Of a stretch of 64,000 bases of DNA, positions 26,275 through 37,222 are shown one piece after another; the stretch's first letter is position 1, and each line of letters begins with the position of its first letter. Source of the DNA: Alkaliphilus flagellatus (GTDB lineage Bacteria > Bacillota > Clostridia > Peptostreptococcales > Natronincolaceae); assembly GCF_018919215.1 (NCBI RefSeq), contig NZ_JAHLQK010000005.1, positions 62,001 through 126,000 of the forward strand, in the 5' to 3' direction. A model generated the notes under the pieces. The model was not told the origin of the DNA. It was given only the letters and a program-made list of their open reading frames with translations, and made no database searches. The position numbers were made by a program, and so were the translations under genes.

Positions 26275-26280
26275 AGTACA

Positions 26281-26315
26281 ATAAAAGGGCTTTTATAGTC
26301 CTTTTATATTTTCAT
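26281..26315 (+). terminator. probable terminator after coaBC
   Basis: A 9-bp stem (26281-26289 with 26299-26307, one G-T pair) has a nine-base loop and a modest T-rich tail. The coaBC-priA gap of about 200 bases also holds the repeat at 26425. Confidence 0.6.
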
Positions 26316-26424
26316 TATCTAGGAAGGTGTACTTTTTAGTTGTTGAGGTTTTTTTAAGAAGCAGAAGGCTTGTAATATTTTGAGAGCTTGAAATTTTTCA
26401 ACGAAGTTTAAAAATTTAAGTGCG

Positions 26425-26460
26425 ACATGAAGCGTTGCGAAAGCAATAGCATAATTTTGT
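26425..26460. repeat. 36-nt dispersed repeat, copy A (upstream of priA)
   Basis: Starts ACATGAAGC and ends AATTTTGT; identical at 31 of 36 positions to 31179-31214. It sits immediately before the ribosome binding site and TTG start of priA. TTGC-GAAA-GCAA inside it can form a small hairpin with a GNRA-type loop. Function unknown. Confidence 0.6.
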
Positions 26461-26477
26461 TATAAGGAGGTGGGCTC

Positions 26478-28964
26478 TTGAACAAGGAATTTAAAATAGT
26501 ACAGGTAATAGTAAATAATAATAGCTATCAAACTGATAAATTATTTGACTATGAAATCCCCACCCATTTATATAATAAAATAACTAGAGGAATGCGAGTA
26601 ATGGTTCCATTCGGCAGAGGAAACCAAAGACTTGAAGCCTATGTATTTAATGTAACTACCTCGTCTGCCAAAGACATGAAGTTAAAAAAAGTACTTGCGG
26701 TTATAGATGAGCAACCTATTTTATCAGAACATCAATTAAGACTAGCATTTTGGATGAAAAATCAATATTTATGCAAATACATTGAAGCTATACATTGTCT
26801 AATACCTAAGGGTATGATAAATAAAGAAAGAAAATTAATTATATTAGTAAATAATCAGTGGGATACATTAATTTCCCCTAGTCAACGTAAATTGAAAAAT
26901 ATACTTACTACAATAAATGATTTAGGTGGAAAGGTATATTTAGATTTGTTAATGCAACACGTAGATTATAAGGAAATTAACGATGCTATTAAAACTTTGC
27001 TTGAAAAAAATATAATTGATATAAAATATGAATTTAATAGTAAAATAAATATAAAGACAGAGCGATATGTATATATAAATGTGAAGGATAACAGATGGAA
27101 TGAAGTTTTAGCTTCGTTAAAAAATGCTAAAAAGCAAAAAGTATCCTTAGAAATATTAAAACAACAGGGTGAGTGTAGTGTAAAAGAATTGTTATATATG
27201 GCCAATACTGGAATGACAACATTGAATAGTTTAAAAGATAAAGGGTATATAGGTTTTATGGATGTAGAGGTTAAGAGGGATCCATTTGCTAATAAAAGCT
27301 TTTCAGCCTTTCCAAAGCCTGTTCCTAATAAAGAGCAGCAAATGGCCATAGATAGAATAGGTAATTCTATAAAAAATAATATAAATGATAGATACTTAAT
27401 ACACGGTATTACAGGTAGCGGAAAAACTGAAATTTATCTACAATTGATAGAAAAGGTATTAGAAAAGGGCAAACAAGGAATTGTTTTAGTCCCTGAAATC
27501 TCCCTTACCCCTCAGACTGTATCAAGATTTATGGGAAGATTTGGCGACAGAATAGCTGTACTTCATAGTAGTCTTTCTGATGGAGAAAGATACGATGAAT
27601 GGCGAAGAATTGCAATGAATGAGGTAGATATCGTGATAGGTGCACGATCCGCTATTTTTGCACCTCTTAAAAATCTAGGAATTATTATTATAGACGAGGA
27701 GCATGAACATACTTATAAATCTGATCAGACTCCACGATACATGGCTACTGATATTGCGGAGTATCGTAGTCAATTAGAAAACACGGTACTAGTTTTGGGA
27801 TCTGCTACGCCATCCATGGAAACCTACCATAAAGCTTTAAATGGTAAGCTAGATTTAATTACTTTAACAAAAAGAGCTACAGATGCAAAGCTTCCCCATA
27901 TTGAAGTAGTTAATATGACAGAAGAACTAGAACTAGGAAATACAGCAGTTTTTAGCAGTCAATTAATAGCTGCAATGGAGGAAAATCTTAAAAACCAAAA
28001 GCAGACTATTTTATTTTTAAATCGTCGGGGACATTCTAGTGTTATATCATGTAAAAGCTGTGGTTACGTTTTGAAATGTGAGCATTGTGACATTACAATG
28101 ACATTTCATAGAACAGATGAAAGACTGAAATGTCATTATTGCGGGCAGATGAAGCATGTACCAGCAGTATGTCCTAGTTGTAATAGTGATAGCGTTAAAT
28201 ATTCAGGGACAGGAACCCAAAAAATTGAGGATTTAGTTAAGCACTATTTGCCAACTGCAAGAATTATGCGGATGGACATGGACACTACAAGCCGTAAAGG
28301 TTCTCATGAGAAAATACTTGAAAGTTTTAAAAATCAAGAGGTTGATATTCTTATAGGTACTCAGATGATATCTAAGGGGTTAGATTTCCCTAATGTTACT
28401 CTTGTAGGTATTATTTCAGCTGATTCTGCATTGAATTTACCAGACTTTAGGGCAGCAGAAAGAACCTTTCAGTTGGTTACTCAAGTAGCAGGTCGGGCTG
28501 GTAGAGGCTTAGAAGAAGGCCGAGTAATTCTTCAAACCTACGAACCAAATCATTATAGTATTATAGCATCACGAAATCACGATTATGAAAAGTTTTTTCA
28601 AGATGAATTGATAATTAGAAAAGAATTTTATTATCCACCATTTACTAACTTAATTTTATTAAACTTTTCTGGTAAGGATGAAAAAACAGTTGATTATGCA
28701 GCTAATTCAGTTGCAAATCACATTAAATATATTTTAAATTCTCAAGGGTACAATACTTTTGATTATAATATTTTGGGTCCTAATCCAAGTATGATAAGTA
28801 AAATAAAAGAAAACTATAGATATCAAATTTTACTAAAGGATGTGGAGGTACCGTTTGGATTATTAAAAAAGGCTGTAAAGTACTTATTAATAGATAATAG
28901 AAATAAATATATTCCACAAAATTTAACTTGTAGTATTGATATAAATCCATTTACAATTATTTAA
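26478..28964 (+). CDS. priA: primosomal replication restart helicase PriA
   Basis: 828 residues. The N-terminal DNA-binding region (1 to ~270) precedes the helicase core: Walker [10 protein letters not shown] near residue 315, [13 protein letters not shown], and motifs V-VI with [12 protein letters not shown] and QVAGRAGRG. Between the lobes is the zinc module with paired CxxC motifs ([23 protein letters not shown]). PriA reloads the replicative helicase at collapsed forks. The TTG start follows AAGGAGGTG. It heads the def-fmt block. Confidence 0.95.
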   Translation: MNKEFKIVQVIVNNNSYQTDKLFDYEIPTHLYNKITRGMRVMVPFGRGNQRLEAYVFNVTTSSAKDMKLKKVLAVIDEQPILSEHQLRLAFWMKNQYLCKYIEAIHCLIPKGMINKERKLIILVNNQWDTLISPSQRKLKNILTTINDLGGKVYLDLLMQHVDYKEINDAIKTLLEKNIIDIKYEFNSKINIKTERYVYINVKDNRWNEVLASLKNAKKQKVSLEILKQQGECSVKELLYMANTGMTTLNSLKDKGYIGFMDVEVKRDPFANKSFSAFPKPVPNKEQQMAIDRIGNSIKNNINDRYLIHGITGSGKTEIYLQLIEKVLEKGKQGIVLVPEISLTPQTVSRFMGRFGDRIAVLHSSLSDGERYDEWRRIAMNEVDIVIGARSAIFAPLKNLGIIIIDEEHEHTYKSDQTPRYMATDIAEYRSQLENTVLVLGSATPSMETYHKALNGKLDLITLTKRATDAKLPHIEVVNMTEELELGNTAVFSSQLIAAMEENLKNQKQTILFLNRRGHSSVISCKSCGYVLKCEHCDITMTFHRTDERLKCHYCGQMKHVPAVCPSCNSDSVKYSGTGTQKIEDLVKHYLPTARIMRMDMDTTSRKGSHEKILESFKNQEVDILIGTQMISKGLDFPNVTLVGIISADSALNLPDFRAAERTFQLVTQVAGRAGRGLEEGRVILQTYEPNHYSIIASRNHDYEKFFQDELIIRKEFYYPPFTNLILLNFSGKDEKTVDYAANSVANHIKYILNSQGYNTFDYNILGPNPSMISKIKENYRYQILLKDVEVPFGLLKKAVKYLLIDNRNKYIPQNLTCSIDINPFTII

Positions 28965-28981
28965 TATCGGAGGTAGAAAAT

Positions 28982-29425
28982 ATGGCAATTAGAATTATTC
29001 GTAAAGAAGATGATCCAGTACTTAGAAAGACTTCAAAGATAGTTGATAAAATCGACGATAAAATTCTTTATTTACTAGATGATATGATAGAAACAATGTA
29101 TGATGCAGATGGAGTAGGACTTGCCGCTCCACAGGTTGGAATTTTAAAAAGAGTCATAGTTATTGATGTAGGCGAAGGTATAATAGAATTAATAAATCCT
29201 GAGATTATATATGAAGAAGGTAGTCAATGTGATTCTGAAGGATGTCTTAGTTTACCTGGAGCTACAGGAGAAGTTATAAGACCAGCTATTGTTAGAGTTA
29301 AAGGTCTAAATAGAAAAGGACAGGAAATTATTATTGAAGGTGAAGAATTTTTAGCTAGAGCACTCTGTCACGAAATTGATCACTTAAATGGAATATTGTT
29401 TACAGATAGAGTTGAAAAGAAATAG
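28982..29425 (+). CDS. def: peptide deformylase
   Basis: 147 residues. It removes the formyl group from new proteins. All three motifs are intact: [10 protein letters not shown] (44-53), EGCLSLPG with metal ligand Cys88, and HEIDH with ligands His130 and His134. Fe2+ is the usual metal. It lies between priA and fmt, linking removal and addition of the formyl group. Confidence 0.96.
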   Translation: MAIRIIRKEDDPVLRKTSKIVDKIDDKILYLLDDMIETMYDADGVGLAAPQVGILKRVIVIDVGEGIIELINPEIIYEEGSQCDSEGCLSLPGATGEVIRPAIVRVKGLNRKGQEIIIEGEEFLARALCHEIDHLNGILFTDRVEKK

Positions 29426-29435
29426 GGGTGATTTA

Positions 29436-30368
29436 ATGAAAATAATTTATATGGGGACTCCAGAATTTGCTGTTCCTTGCTTGGAGACTTTGGTAAATAG
29501 TAAACATGAGGTAGTTGGTGTTTTTACACGGCCAGATAAGCCGAGTGGCAGAGGTCAAAAAGTTAATATAACTCCTGTAAAGGAAAAGGCTTTAGAACAT
29601 AATATTCCTATATTTCAGCCAACTACTTTAAAAAATGAGGATGTAATTAATGAAATAAAAGAGTTAAATCCAGATATTATTATAGTTGTAGCCTATGGTC
29701 AAATTTTACCTAAAAAAATTCTTCAAATACCTAAGTATGGCTGTATTAATGTCCATGCTTCACTATTACCAAAATATCGTGGTGCAGGACCTATTAACTG
29801 GGTTATTATTAATGGTGAGAAAAAGACTGGAATTACTACAATGTATATGGATGTTGGTCTAGATACAGGTGATATGCTGTTAAAGGAAGAAATCGAAATA
29901 GGTAAGGATGAAACAGCCAGCGAGCTGCACGATCGTTTAATGGAACTTGGCGCTAAGGTATTAGATAAAACAATAGAACTATTAGAAACTAATGAAATAA
30001 TGGCTATTCCTCAAAATCATGACAATTCATCCTATGCACCAATGCTTACTAAAGATCTTGGTAAAATTGATTGGAGTAAGTCTGCAAAAGAAATAAAAGA
30101 TCTAATTAGAGGAACAATTCCATGGCCGACCGCTTACACAACTTATAATGGTCAGGTTATGAAAATATGGAAAAGTAGAATAATTGAAAGTAACAAGGAG
30201 CATGCACCAGGAAAAATTTTAGAAATAACAAAGGAATATATACTTGTTGCTACGGGTAAAAATATATTAGCTATTGAAGAAATACAATTTAGTGGCAAGA
30301 AAAGAATGAGTGTAAAGGATTATTTAATAGGGAATAATATTGAAGAAAATAAGAATTTAGGTGAATAG
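29436..30368 (+). CDS. fmt: methionyl-tRNA formyltransferase
   Basis: 310 residues. It transfers a formyl group from 10-formyltetrahydrofolate to initiator Met-tRNA. The catalytic trio is Asn105, His107 and Asp143, with SLLPKYRG at 109-116. The C-terminal tRNA-binding domain runs from about 205. AGGGGTGATTTA precedes ATG 29436; the frame is open further upstream into def, but without a ribosome binding site there. Confidence 0.96.
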   Translation: MKIIYMGTPEFAVPCLETLVNSKHEVVGVFTRPDKPSGRGQKVNITPVKEKALEHNIPIFQPTTLKNEDVINEIKELNPDIIIVVAYGQILPKKILQIPKYGCINVHASLLPKYRGAGPINWVIINGEKKTGITTMYMDVGLDTGDMLLKEEIEIGKDETASELHDRLMELGAKVLDKTIELLETNEIMAIPQNHDNSSYAPMLTKDLGKIDWSKSAKEIKDLIRGTIPWPTAYTTYNGQVMKIWKSRIIESNKEHAPGKILEITKEYILVATGKNILAIEEIQFSGKKRMSVKDYLIGNNIEENKNLGE

Positions 30369-30369
30369 T

Positions 30370-31152
30370 ATGGAGATTCAAAATGAGTCAAAGAAAAACA
30401 TTGTATATAGGAAATTTGTTTTTCTACTAGTACTCATGTTTAGTATAATAGCCCTTTCTGTAACAACTTTAATGTTACTTGCAAAAGGACAAAATCAATA
30501 TTTTTACAAGTTTACATTTTTCATTATAACTATAACTCTAGCTGGAGTAGGTGTATTGTTATTATCTATTATTATTACAGTTATTCTTTTGTGGTATGAC
30601 TATCCTATACCTAAAGCTTCTAAAAGAATATTGGAACTCTCCATTACAGTGATATATCCAATGATACTTTTTTTAGGTAAGTTATTAAAATATAACGAAA
30701 ATACTATAAGAAGAGCTTTTACGGAGCTAAATAATAAGTTAGTATTTAGTAATGAATATAATATAGAGGGAAAGAATATATTAATTTTGACCCCCCATTG
30801 CATTCAAAAATCTTTATGTCCTCACAAAATTACTACAGATATTAAAAATTGTAAACGATGTGGTAATTGTAATGTAGATAATCTTATAGGTTTGGAAGAA
30901 AAGTATGGAGTAAACTTTAGAGTAGTGACTGGGGGCACTTTAGCAAGAAAGATAATTGTAGATGCACAACCTAAAGCTATTGTTGCTATAGCATGTGAAA
31001 GAGATTTAATTAGTGGGCTACAGGACGTAAAAAAGCTACCAGTTATTGCAGTAGTAAACAGACGGCCAGAAGGCCCATGTGTTAATACTTTAGTTGATTT
31101 AGACGAAGTTGAAAGAGCGATTAAGCATTTTTTATTATCTAAGAAAGAATAG
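30370..31152 (+). CDS. DUF116 family membrane protein with a cysteine cluster
   Basis: 260 residues. Two N-terminal hydrophobic helices (about 12-36 and 50-75) are followed by a soluble domain. HCIQKSLCPHK and NCKRCGNCN supply five closely spaced cysteines that could hold an iron-sulfur cluster or zinc. Further conserved blocks are VTGGTLARKIIVDAQP, AIACERDLISG and VVNRRPEGPCVNT. The function of DUF116 is unknown. It overlaps the end of fmt by ribosome-binding-site sharing; AGGTGA is best spaced for ATG 30370, though GTG 30361 is possible. Confidence 0.85.
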   Translation: MEIQNESKKNIVYRKFVFLLVLMFSIIALSVTTLMLLAKGQNQYFYKFTFFIITITLAGVGVLLLSIIITVILLWYDYPIPKASKRILELSITVIYPMILFLGKLLKYNENTIRRAFTELNNKLVFSNEYNIEGKNILILTPHCIQKSLCPHKITTDIKNCKRCGNCNVDNLIGLEEKYGVNFRVVTGGTLARKIIVDAQPKAIVAIACERDLISGLQDVKKLPVIAVVNRRPEGPCVNTLVDLDEVERAIKHFLLSKKE

Positions 31153-31178
31153 ATTTTGTAATCATTAAAAGTTACTAA

Positions 31179-31214
31179 ACATGAAGCCTTGCGAGAGAAA
31201 CAGCACAATTTTGT
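31179..31214. repeat. 36-nt dispersed repeat, copy B (upstream of the zinc metallopeptidase)
   Basis: Same element as 26425-26460 (31/36 identical), again ending in AATTTTGT just before the next gene's ribosome binding site. The central hairpin keeps the GNRA-like loop (GAGA), but one stem pair is lost. Confidence 0.6.
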
Positions 31215-31234
31215 AAATGTAAAGGAGTGATACT

Positions 31235-31933
31235 ATGTTTTATCCATATGGATTTGGTTTTGATCCAACTATGATTTTTCTGATTCCATCTATTATATTT
31301 GCTATGTATGCTCAAGCTAAGGTTAGAACAACCTTTGCAAAATATTTAAGAGTAAATGGAAAAAAAGGATATACAGGATATCAAGTTGCCCGATATATAT
31401 TAGATCATAATGGAATGAGAGATGTTCCAATTGAACTAACTAGGGGTCAGTTAAGCGATCACTATGATCCAAGGAAAAGAGTCGTACGTCTATCTAATGA
31501 GGTATACCATAGTACATCATTAGCATCCATTAGTGTTGCAGCCCACGAAACAGGTCATGCAATTCAACATGCTCATGGATATATACCTCTTAGTTTTAGA
31601 AATGCAATTTTCCCAGTAGCCAGCTTTGGATCACAAGCGGCGTGGTTCTTTGTTATTTTTGGTCTTATAATGTCAGCCCCAACCTTGGTAAATATAGGAA
31701 TATTACTATTTACGGCTGCTGTGCTATTTCAAGTTATTACTCTTCCTGTGGAGTTTAATGCTAGTAGTAGAGCGATGAGATTATTAGATGAGGGTGGTTT
31801 TATTGTAGGAGATGAATATAATCACTCTAAAAAAGTACTAAGAGCAGCAGCTCTTACTTATGTAGCAGCTATGGCTACAGCAGTATCTCAATTAATCCGA
31901 TTACTTCTTATAAGAGGTCAGCGAAGAGACTAA
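31235..31933 (+). CDS. YugP-type zinc metallopeptidase, membrane-bound
   Basis: 232 residues. The zincin motif HETGH is at 104-108. Hydrophobic segments are near residues 10-27, 125-150, 155-175 and close to the end. VTLPVEFNASSRAMRLLDEG-like sequence (residues ~170-188) is the family block carrying the third ligand region. The YugP family is predicted to be membrane-bound proteases; substrates are unknown. AAAGGAGTGATACT supports the start. Its stop lies inside a terminator. Confidence 0.9.
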   Translation: MFYPYGFGFDPTMIFLIPSIIFAMYAQAKVRTTFAKYLRVNGKKGYTGYQVARYILDHNGMRDVPIELTRGQLSDHYDPRKRVVRLSNEVYHSTSLASISVAAHETGHAIQHAHGYIPLSFRNAIFPVASFGSQAAWFFVIFGLIMSAPTLVNIGILLFTAAVLFQVITLPVEFNASSRAMRLLDEGGFIVGDEYNHSKKVLRAAALTYVAAMATAVSQLIRLLLIRGQRRD

Positions 31934-31959
31934 AAGGCGTCGAGCACGCCTTTTTATTT
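31932..31959 (+). terminator. intrinsic terminator
   Basis: A 9-bp stem AAAAGGCGT/ACGCCTTTT with loop CGAGC is followed by a T-rich tail. The left arm includes the stop codon of the metallopeptidase gene. Confidence 0.85.
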
Positions 31960-32009
31960 TTATAATCTAAGGAAATATAAATTTTTTAATTTATACAGGA
32001 GGCAAGAAT

Positions 32010-33347
32010 ATGAACCCAAGAGAAGGAGCATTAATAACTTTATATGAAATAAATGAAAAGGAAGCCTTTTCAAATATCGCTTTAAATAAGGAATTGAGAA
32101 GAAATTCTTACAATCAATTAGATAAAAATTTATTGACGGAGCTTGTTTACGGTGCCTTAGAAAATCAAATTTATATTGACTATATAATAGGACAGTTTTC
32201 AACCTTTGCCATAAAGCAAATGAATCCATATACATTAAACCTATTAAGGCTTGGAATATATCAATTACTTTTTTTAAATAAAGTACCTAGCTTTGCAGCT
32301 GTAAATGAAACTGTAAATCTATCAAAAAAGTATTGCAAAAAAACAACAGGATTTATAAATGGAGTCTTAAGAAATGTTCAACGAAATATGAAAAATATTA
32401 AATTACCCAACCCTGAGGAGAACATTGTTAAATATTTATCTGTAAAGTATTCACATCCAGAATGGTTGGTTAAAACATTTTTAAATAATTTTGATAAGGA
32501 TTTTGCAGAAGAACTTTTAAAAGCTAACAATACTAAGCCAGAGCTGTATTTTCGTATAAATACACTAAAAATATCCATAGATGACTGTATAAGGCTCCTT
32601 ACTGATGAAGGTTACACAGTAAAGCAAAGCTCATTGATAAAGGAGGCAGTTGTTGTTAAAGGATTGCAGAATATAGAGCAATCTAATTTATATAAAAAAG
32701 GATATATTCAAATACAAGATTTTAGCTCCATGCTAGTTGCTAAAATTCTAGATCCTAAGGAAGGCGAATATGTAATTGACGTATGTAGCGCTCCAGGAGG
32801 TAAAACCACCCATATGGCTCAAATAATGAACAATAAGGGGACAATAATCGCTAGGGATATTCATGAGCATAAATTAAAACTTGTAGAGAGAAATGCTCAA
32901 AGACTAGGTATAAAAATTATTAATACAGAAAATTTTAGTGGAAATAATTTAGATGAAAAACTATTAAATATGGCGGATAAAGTACTGGTAGATGCCCCTT
33001 GCTCTGGACTCGGAATTATTCGTAGGAAACCCGAAATAAAATATAGAAAACAAGATGAAGATATAAAATCCATTACAGCTATGCAGTATGATATACTTAA
33101 AAATGCAGCTAAATACGTAAAAATAGGCGGGGAATTAGTCTATAGTACCTGTACTATAAATACTAGAGAAAATGAGGATATCGTACAGAAGTTTTTAAAG
33201 GACAATCCTAATTATGTTCTAATTAACATTAATGAGGAGTACAAAGACTTTCTTCCAGGTGAGCATAATAATGGTACTGTACAACTTTATCCTAATTTGC
33301 ATAATACGGATGGATTTTTCATTTCCAAGATAAAACGAATTAAGTAG
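32010..33347 (+). CDS. rsmB: 16S rRNA (cytosine-967-C5)-methyltransferase
   Basis: 445 residues. An N-terminal NusB-like RNA-binding domain (1 to ~140) is followed by a Rossmann methyltransferase: AdoMet loop [10 protein letters not shown] at 257-266, DAPCSGLG with Cys331 and STCTIN with catalytic Cys381. Both cysteines of the m5C mechanism are present. ACAGGAGG precedes the ATG. It is followed by rlmN after 25 bp, so two rRNA-modifying enzymes are made together. Confidence 0.95.
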   Translation: MNPREGALITLYEINEKEAFSNIALNKELRRNSYNQLDKNLLTELVYGALENQIYIDYIIGQFSTFAIKQMNPYTLNLLRLGIYQLLFLNKVPSFAAVNETVNLSKKYCKKTTGFINGVLRNVQRNMKNIKLPNPEENIVKYLSVKYSHPEWLVKTFLNNFDKDFAEELLKANNTKPELYFRINTLKISIDDCIRLLTDEGYTVKQSSLIKEAVVVKGLQNIEQSNLYKKGYIQIQDFSSMLVAKILDPKEGEYVIDVCSAPGGKTTHMAQIMNNKGTIIARDIHEHKLKLVERNAQRLGIKIINTENFSGNNLDEKLLNMADKVLVDAPCSGLGIIRRKPEIKYRKQDEDIKSITAMQYDILKNAAKYVKIGGELVYSTCTINTRENEDIVQKFLKDNPNYVLININEEYKDFLPGEHNNGTVQLYPNLHNTDGFFISKIKRIK

Positions 33348-33372
33348 AGAATTCGGGAGGCTAATTATAATT

Positions 33373-34413
33373 ATGGAAAAAAAAGATTTATTAAGTTTAA
33401 CATTGGCAGAGATAGAAGAACTGCTAGTTAGTATGGATGAAAAAAAGTTTAGAGGGAAACAAATATTTCAATGGATTAATAAAGGAATTAAAGACTTTGA
33501 TGAAATGACAAATTTATCTAAAGCTCTAAGAGACAAACTAGAGGAACATACCTATATCACTAATATCAAAATTGAAGAAAAATTAGTTTCCAGTATAGAT
33601 GGTACAATAAAATACTTATTTTTATTGGATGATTATAATATAATAGAAGGTGTAGTTATGAAATATAATCATGGGCTAACTGCTTGTATTTCCACACAGG
33701 TTGGTTGTGCTATGGGATGTAGCTTTTGTGCATCTACACTTGAAGGCCTAGTTAGAAACTTAAGAGCTGGGGAAATGATAGATCAAATACTAACAATGCA
33801 GAATGATATAGGGGATAGAATTTCTAACATAGTATTGATGGGAAGTGGGGAGCCATTAAATAATTTTGATGAGACTATAAATTTCCTTAACATAATAAAT
33901 GATAAAAATGGCTTAAATATCGGAAATAGACACATTACTCTATCAACTTCAGGACTGGTGCCACAAATTAAAGCCTTAGCTGATTTACAAATACCTATTA
34001 ACTTAGCTATATCTTTACATGCTCCTAATGATGAGCTAAGAAGAAAGACAATGCCCATAGCTAAAAAGTATTCTATTAAAGAATTAATAGATAGTTGTAG
34101 GTATTATATTGATAAAACTAGTCGCAGAATAACCTTCGAATATGCTTTAATAAAAGGGGTTAATGATGGACAAAAAGATGCTAATGAGCTGTCTACTCTA
34201 TTAAAGGGTATGCTTTGTCATGTAAATCTAATACCTGTAAATAGTGTAGAGGAAAGAGGATATAAAAAGCCGAGTATAGAGGCTATTAAGAGCTTCCAAC
34301 AAGTATTAAAAAAATCAGGTATAGAAGCAACTGTTAGAAGAGAAATGGGTTCCGATATTAATGCAGCCTGTGGTCAACTAAGAAGAAAACATTTACAAAA
34401 CCAACAAAAATGA
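33373..34413 (+). CDS. rlmN: 23S rRNA (adenine-2503-C2)-methyltransferase RlmN
   Basis: 346 residues. A radical-SAM enzyme with the cluster motif CAMGCSFC (Cys112, 116, 119) and the methyl-carrying Cys333 in the C-terminal AACGQLRR. It also modifies some tRNAs. GSGEPLNN is the SAM-binding GGE-type motif. Length is normal. It starts shortly after rsmB and is followed by prpC. Confidence 0.95.
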   Translation: MEKKDLLSLTLAEIEELLVSMDEKKFRGKQIFQWINKGIKDFDEMTNLSKALRDKLEEHTYITNIKIEEKLVSSIDGTIKYLFLLDDYNIIEGVVMKYNHGLTACISTQVGCAMGCSFCASTLEGLVRNLRAGEMIDQILTMQNDIGDRISNIVLMGSGEPLNNFDETINFLNIINDKNGLNIGNRHITLSTSGLVPQIKALADLQIPINLAISLHAPNDELRRKTMPIAKKYSIKELIDSCRYYIDKTSRRITFEYALIKGVNDGQKDANELSTLLKGMLCHVNLIPVNSVEERGYKKPSIEAIKSFQQVLKKSGIEATVRREMGSDINAACGQLRRKHLQNQQK

Positions 34414-34462
34414 TAAAATAATATGAACAGCAAGATTAGATATAAAGGGGGGCGAGCAAAAG

Positions 34463-35212
34463 ATGAATGTTAGTGCTATTTCAGATATTGGAAAGGTAAG
34501 AGATATTAATGAAGATAATTATTGTATTTCTGAAAAGGGTTATGGGTTATTTATAGTGGCTGATGGTATGGGTGGTCATAATGCAGGAGAAATTGCTAGC
34601 TTTCTTGCTGTCAATAGTATTAAAGACCATATTACTAAATATGTTTCTATAGATATGGAAGAACAATCTATAAAGGGAATTATATATGAAGCCTTTAATC
34701 GTGCAAATGAAAGAATTCTTATTCATGCAAATGAAAATTTGTCTTGTGATGGAATGGGAACAACCGCAACACTAGTATTGAAAATTAATTCTATTCTTTA
34801 TATAGGACATGTAGGTGATAGTAGGGCTTATCTTATTAGAGATGGTGCTATAGAGCAAATAACTCAGGATCATTCTCTGGTTGCAGAACTAGTTAGAAGC
34901 GGTAGTATTACTGAAATGGAAGCAATGAAGCACCCCCAAAAAAATGTTATTACCCGAGCACTAGGAACAAGTCAAAGTATTAAAGTGGATATCTTTACCA
35001 TTGACTTTAATGCTGCAGATGCTCTAGTTTTATGTACAGATGGTTTAAGTAATTTTGTAGATAATTATGAGATACAAAAGGTTGTATCAGAACTTAAAGA
35101 TAGTAATGAAGCATGCGAAAGGTTGGTATCAATGGCAAATAAAAGAGGTGGCTATGATAATATTACAGTATTAGTCGCAAAAAATAATGAGAAAAATATA
35201 GAGAGTAGGTGA
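34463..35212 (+). CDS. prpC: PP2C-type serine/threonine phosphatase PrpC/Stp
   Basis: 249 residues. Metal-binding motifs of the PPM family are present: DIGKVRDINEDNY near residue 8, VADGMGGHNAGE near 32, GHVGDSRAYL, and the late CTDGLSNFVD and GGYDNITV. It removes phosphate from targets of PrkC. The GGGGGGCG region precedes the ATG. The stop is four bases before the prkC start, so the pair is translationally linked. Confidence 0.95.
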   Translation: MNVSAISDIGKVRDINEDNYCISEKGYGLFIVADGMGGHNAGEIASFLAVNSIKDHITKYVSIDMEEQSIKGIIYEAFNRANERILIHANENLSCDGMGTTATLVLKINSILYIGHVGDSRAYLIRDGAIEQITQDHSLVAELVRSGSITEMEAMKHPQKNVITRALGTSQSIKVDIFTIDFNAADALVLCTDGLSNFVDNYEIQKVVSELKDSNEACERLVSMANKRGGYDNITVLVAKNNEKNIESR

Positions 35213-35216
35213 ATAT

Positions 35217-37211
35217 ATGATTGGTAAAATATTAGGTAATCGATATGAAATTGTTGAAAAGATAGGCGGAGGCGGGATGGCATTAGTATATAAGGCTAAA
35301 TGCAACCTATTAAATCGTTACGTTGCAATTAAAGTATTAAGACCAGAATTTATTAACGATAAAGATTTACTAGATAAGTTTAGAAAAGAATCCCAAGCTG
35401 CTGCTAGCTTATCTCATCCTAATATAGTTAATGTGTACGATGTAGGAGAAGAAGATGGTGTATATTATATTGTTATGGAGTATGTAGATGGAAAAACCTT
35501 AAAAGAGTTAATTAAGGAGAAGGGAAAGCTGTCTAAGAATGAAATATTGGATTTTACAAGACAAATAGCCTTAGCATTAAAACATGCTCACTCCAATCAT
35601 ATTGTTCATCGAGATATTAAGCCTCATAATATTTTAGTAACAGAGGATAATAGAGCGAAGGTTACAGATTTTGGAATTGCCTTAGCTGCTACCTCATCTA
35701 CAATTACCAATACTGGAAGTATAATTGGTTCTGTTCATTATTTTGCTCCAGAACAGGCTAGAGGAGGCTATACTGATGAAAAATCGGACCTGTATTCTTT
35801 GGGTATTGTTATGTATGAAATGGCCACTGGAAGAGTACCCTTTGAAGGAGATGCACCAATTACAATTGCATTAAAACATATTCAGGAAAAGCCAGAACCT
35901 CCTTCTAAGTATAATCCTTCTATTTCAAAGGGGTTAGAAGCTATAATTATTAAGTTAACCCAAAAAGAGCAGTCTGCTAGATATGCTAATGCTTCTGCAT
36001 TAATAGAAGACTTATATAAAATAAAAAATAATTTTGATTTAGATGATATTGATAATACTTTAAAAATCGAAGATTCCCCGACTCAAATTATTCCAATGGT
36101 TACTGCCAATGAGATAAGACAATTAACTGATAGCCAAGATGAAGTAAAAACTATGAATATAAAAAATAAAAAAGGTAAAAAAGATAATAGTAAAAAAGAT
36201 AATAAACGTAAACTTGTAATTGGATCTGCTATTGCTGCTGCATTAGTTGCTGCTTTAGTATTTACATTTGCTTTCTTTTATATATCCGATTTATTTAAGG
36301 TAGAGGATGTAAAGGTGCCAAATTTTGTTGGTATGAATATTGAAAAGGCTGAAAAATTGGCAGAGGATACAGGGCTAAGATTAAATAAAAGTACAGAATA
36401 TAATAGTAAGGTTCCAAAGGATGAAATAATCAATCAAACAACTCGGGAAGGCATGATGGTTAGAAAAGGCTTTGAAGTTAAAGTAATTGTTAGTGAAGGA
36501 AGTAAACTAGTTCCTGTTCCCGATTTACGTAATGAAAATGCTACAAATGCTGAAAGATTATTAAAAGATGCAGGATTAGAGCCAGGAGAAGTAAGTGAAG
36601 ATTCTAGTGATGAGTACCCTATAGGAACTATTATTGATCAGAATCCACGTCAAGGGGTTCAAGTTGCTACCGGATCTGCTGTAAATTATGTAGTGAGCAC
36701 AGGTCCAAAGGTTCAAACTTTTCCTATGCCAAACCTATTAGGAAAAACTTTAGAGGAAGCTCGAAGTATACTAAAACAGTTTAAACTTGAAGAAGGAAGT
36801 ATTACAGAAGAATATAGCGATGTATATGTAAGAGGCTATGTTATGGAACAAAATATTCCAGCTGATAAAGAAGTAAGTGAAGGATCTGTAGTTAATTTAG
36901 TCGTTAGTAAAGGAAGCGATGTGCCAGATCAAATGGAAGAAATAGAAGAAGGTGAAGATCAAGAAGGAACACAATCATCAGGAACTTCGACGAAATCTAT
37001 TAGTATAAATTTAGAAGAGTATACAGGTATTGTTGATATAGAAATTTATCAAATAAATGGTTTGAAAAGTAAGAAAGTATATAGTGAAAAACATAATGCA
37101 GATGAAGCAAAAGGTCCTATTAGAGTAAATGTAAAAGGATCAGGTACTCAACAATTAGCTGTTTATCTAAATGGTGAGAAACAAGAGCCTAATGTAGAAG
37201 TTAATTTTTAG
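35217..37211 (+). CDS. prkC: PASTA-domain serine/threonine kinase PrkC/StkP
   Basis: 664 residues. Kinase domain 9 to ~270: Gly loop IGGGGMA, Lys39 in VAIKVL, catalytic Asp133 in HRDIKPHN, Asp151 in DFGIA. A charged juxtamembrane linker (about 275-335) leads to one membrane helix (about 336-358, IGSAIAAALVAALVFTFAFF). Outside are three PASTA repeats (about 362-430, 431-500, 501-570), which sense peptidoglycan fragments or lipid II. An acidic linker and a ~70-residue beta-rich C-terminal domain follow. It is coupled to prpC and precedes rsgA as in Bacillus. Confidence 0.95.
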   Translation: MIGKILGNRYEIVEKIGGGGMALVYKAKCNLLNRYVAIKVLRPEFINDKDLLDKFRKESQAAASLSHPNIVNVYDVGEEDGVYYIVMEYVDGKTLKELIKEKGKLSKNEILDFTRQIALALKHAHSNHIVHRDIKPHNILVTEDNRAKVTDFGIALAATSSTITNTGSIIGSVHYFAPEQARGGYTDEKSDLYSLGIVMYEMATGRVPFEGDAPITIALKHIQEKPEPPSKYNPSISKGLEAIIIKLTQKEQSARYANASALIEDLYKIKNNFDLDDIDNTLKIEDSPTQIIPMVTANEIRQLTDSQDEVKTMNIKNKKGKKDNSKKDNKRKLVIGSAIAAALVAALVFTFAFFYISDLFKVEDVKVPNFVGMNIEKAEKLAEDTGLRLNKSTEYNSKVPKDEIINQTTREGMMVRKGFEVKVIVSEGSKLVPVPDLRNENATNAERLLKDAGLEPGEVSEDSSDEYPIGTIIDQNPRQGVQVATGSAVNYVVSTGPKVQTFPMPNLLGKTLEEARSILKQFKLEEGSITEEYSDVYVRGYVMEQNIPADKEVSEGSVVNLVVSKGSDVPDQMEEIEEGEDQEGTQSSGTSTKSISINLEEYTGIVDIEIYQINGLKSKKVYSEKHNADEAKGPIRVNVKGSGTQQLAVYLNGEKQEPNVEVNF

Positions 37212-37222
37212 GGAGGTATTTA

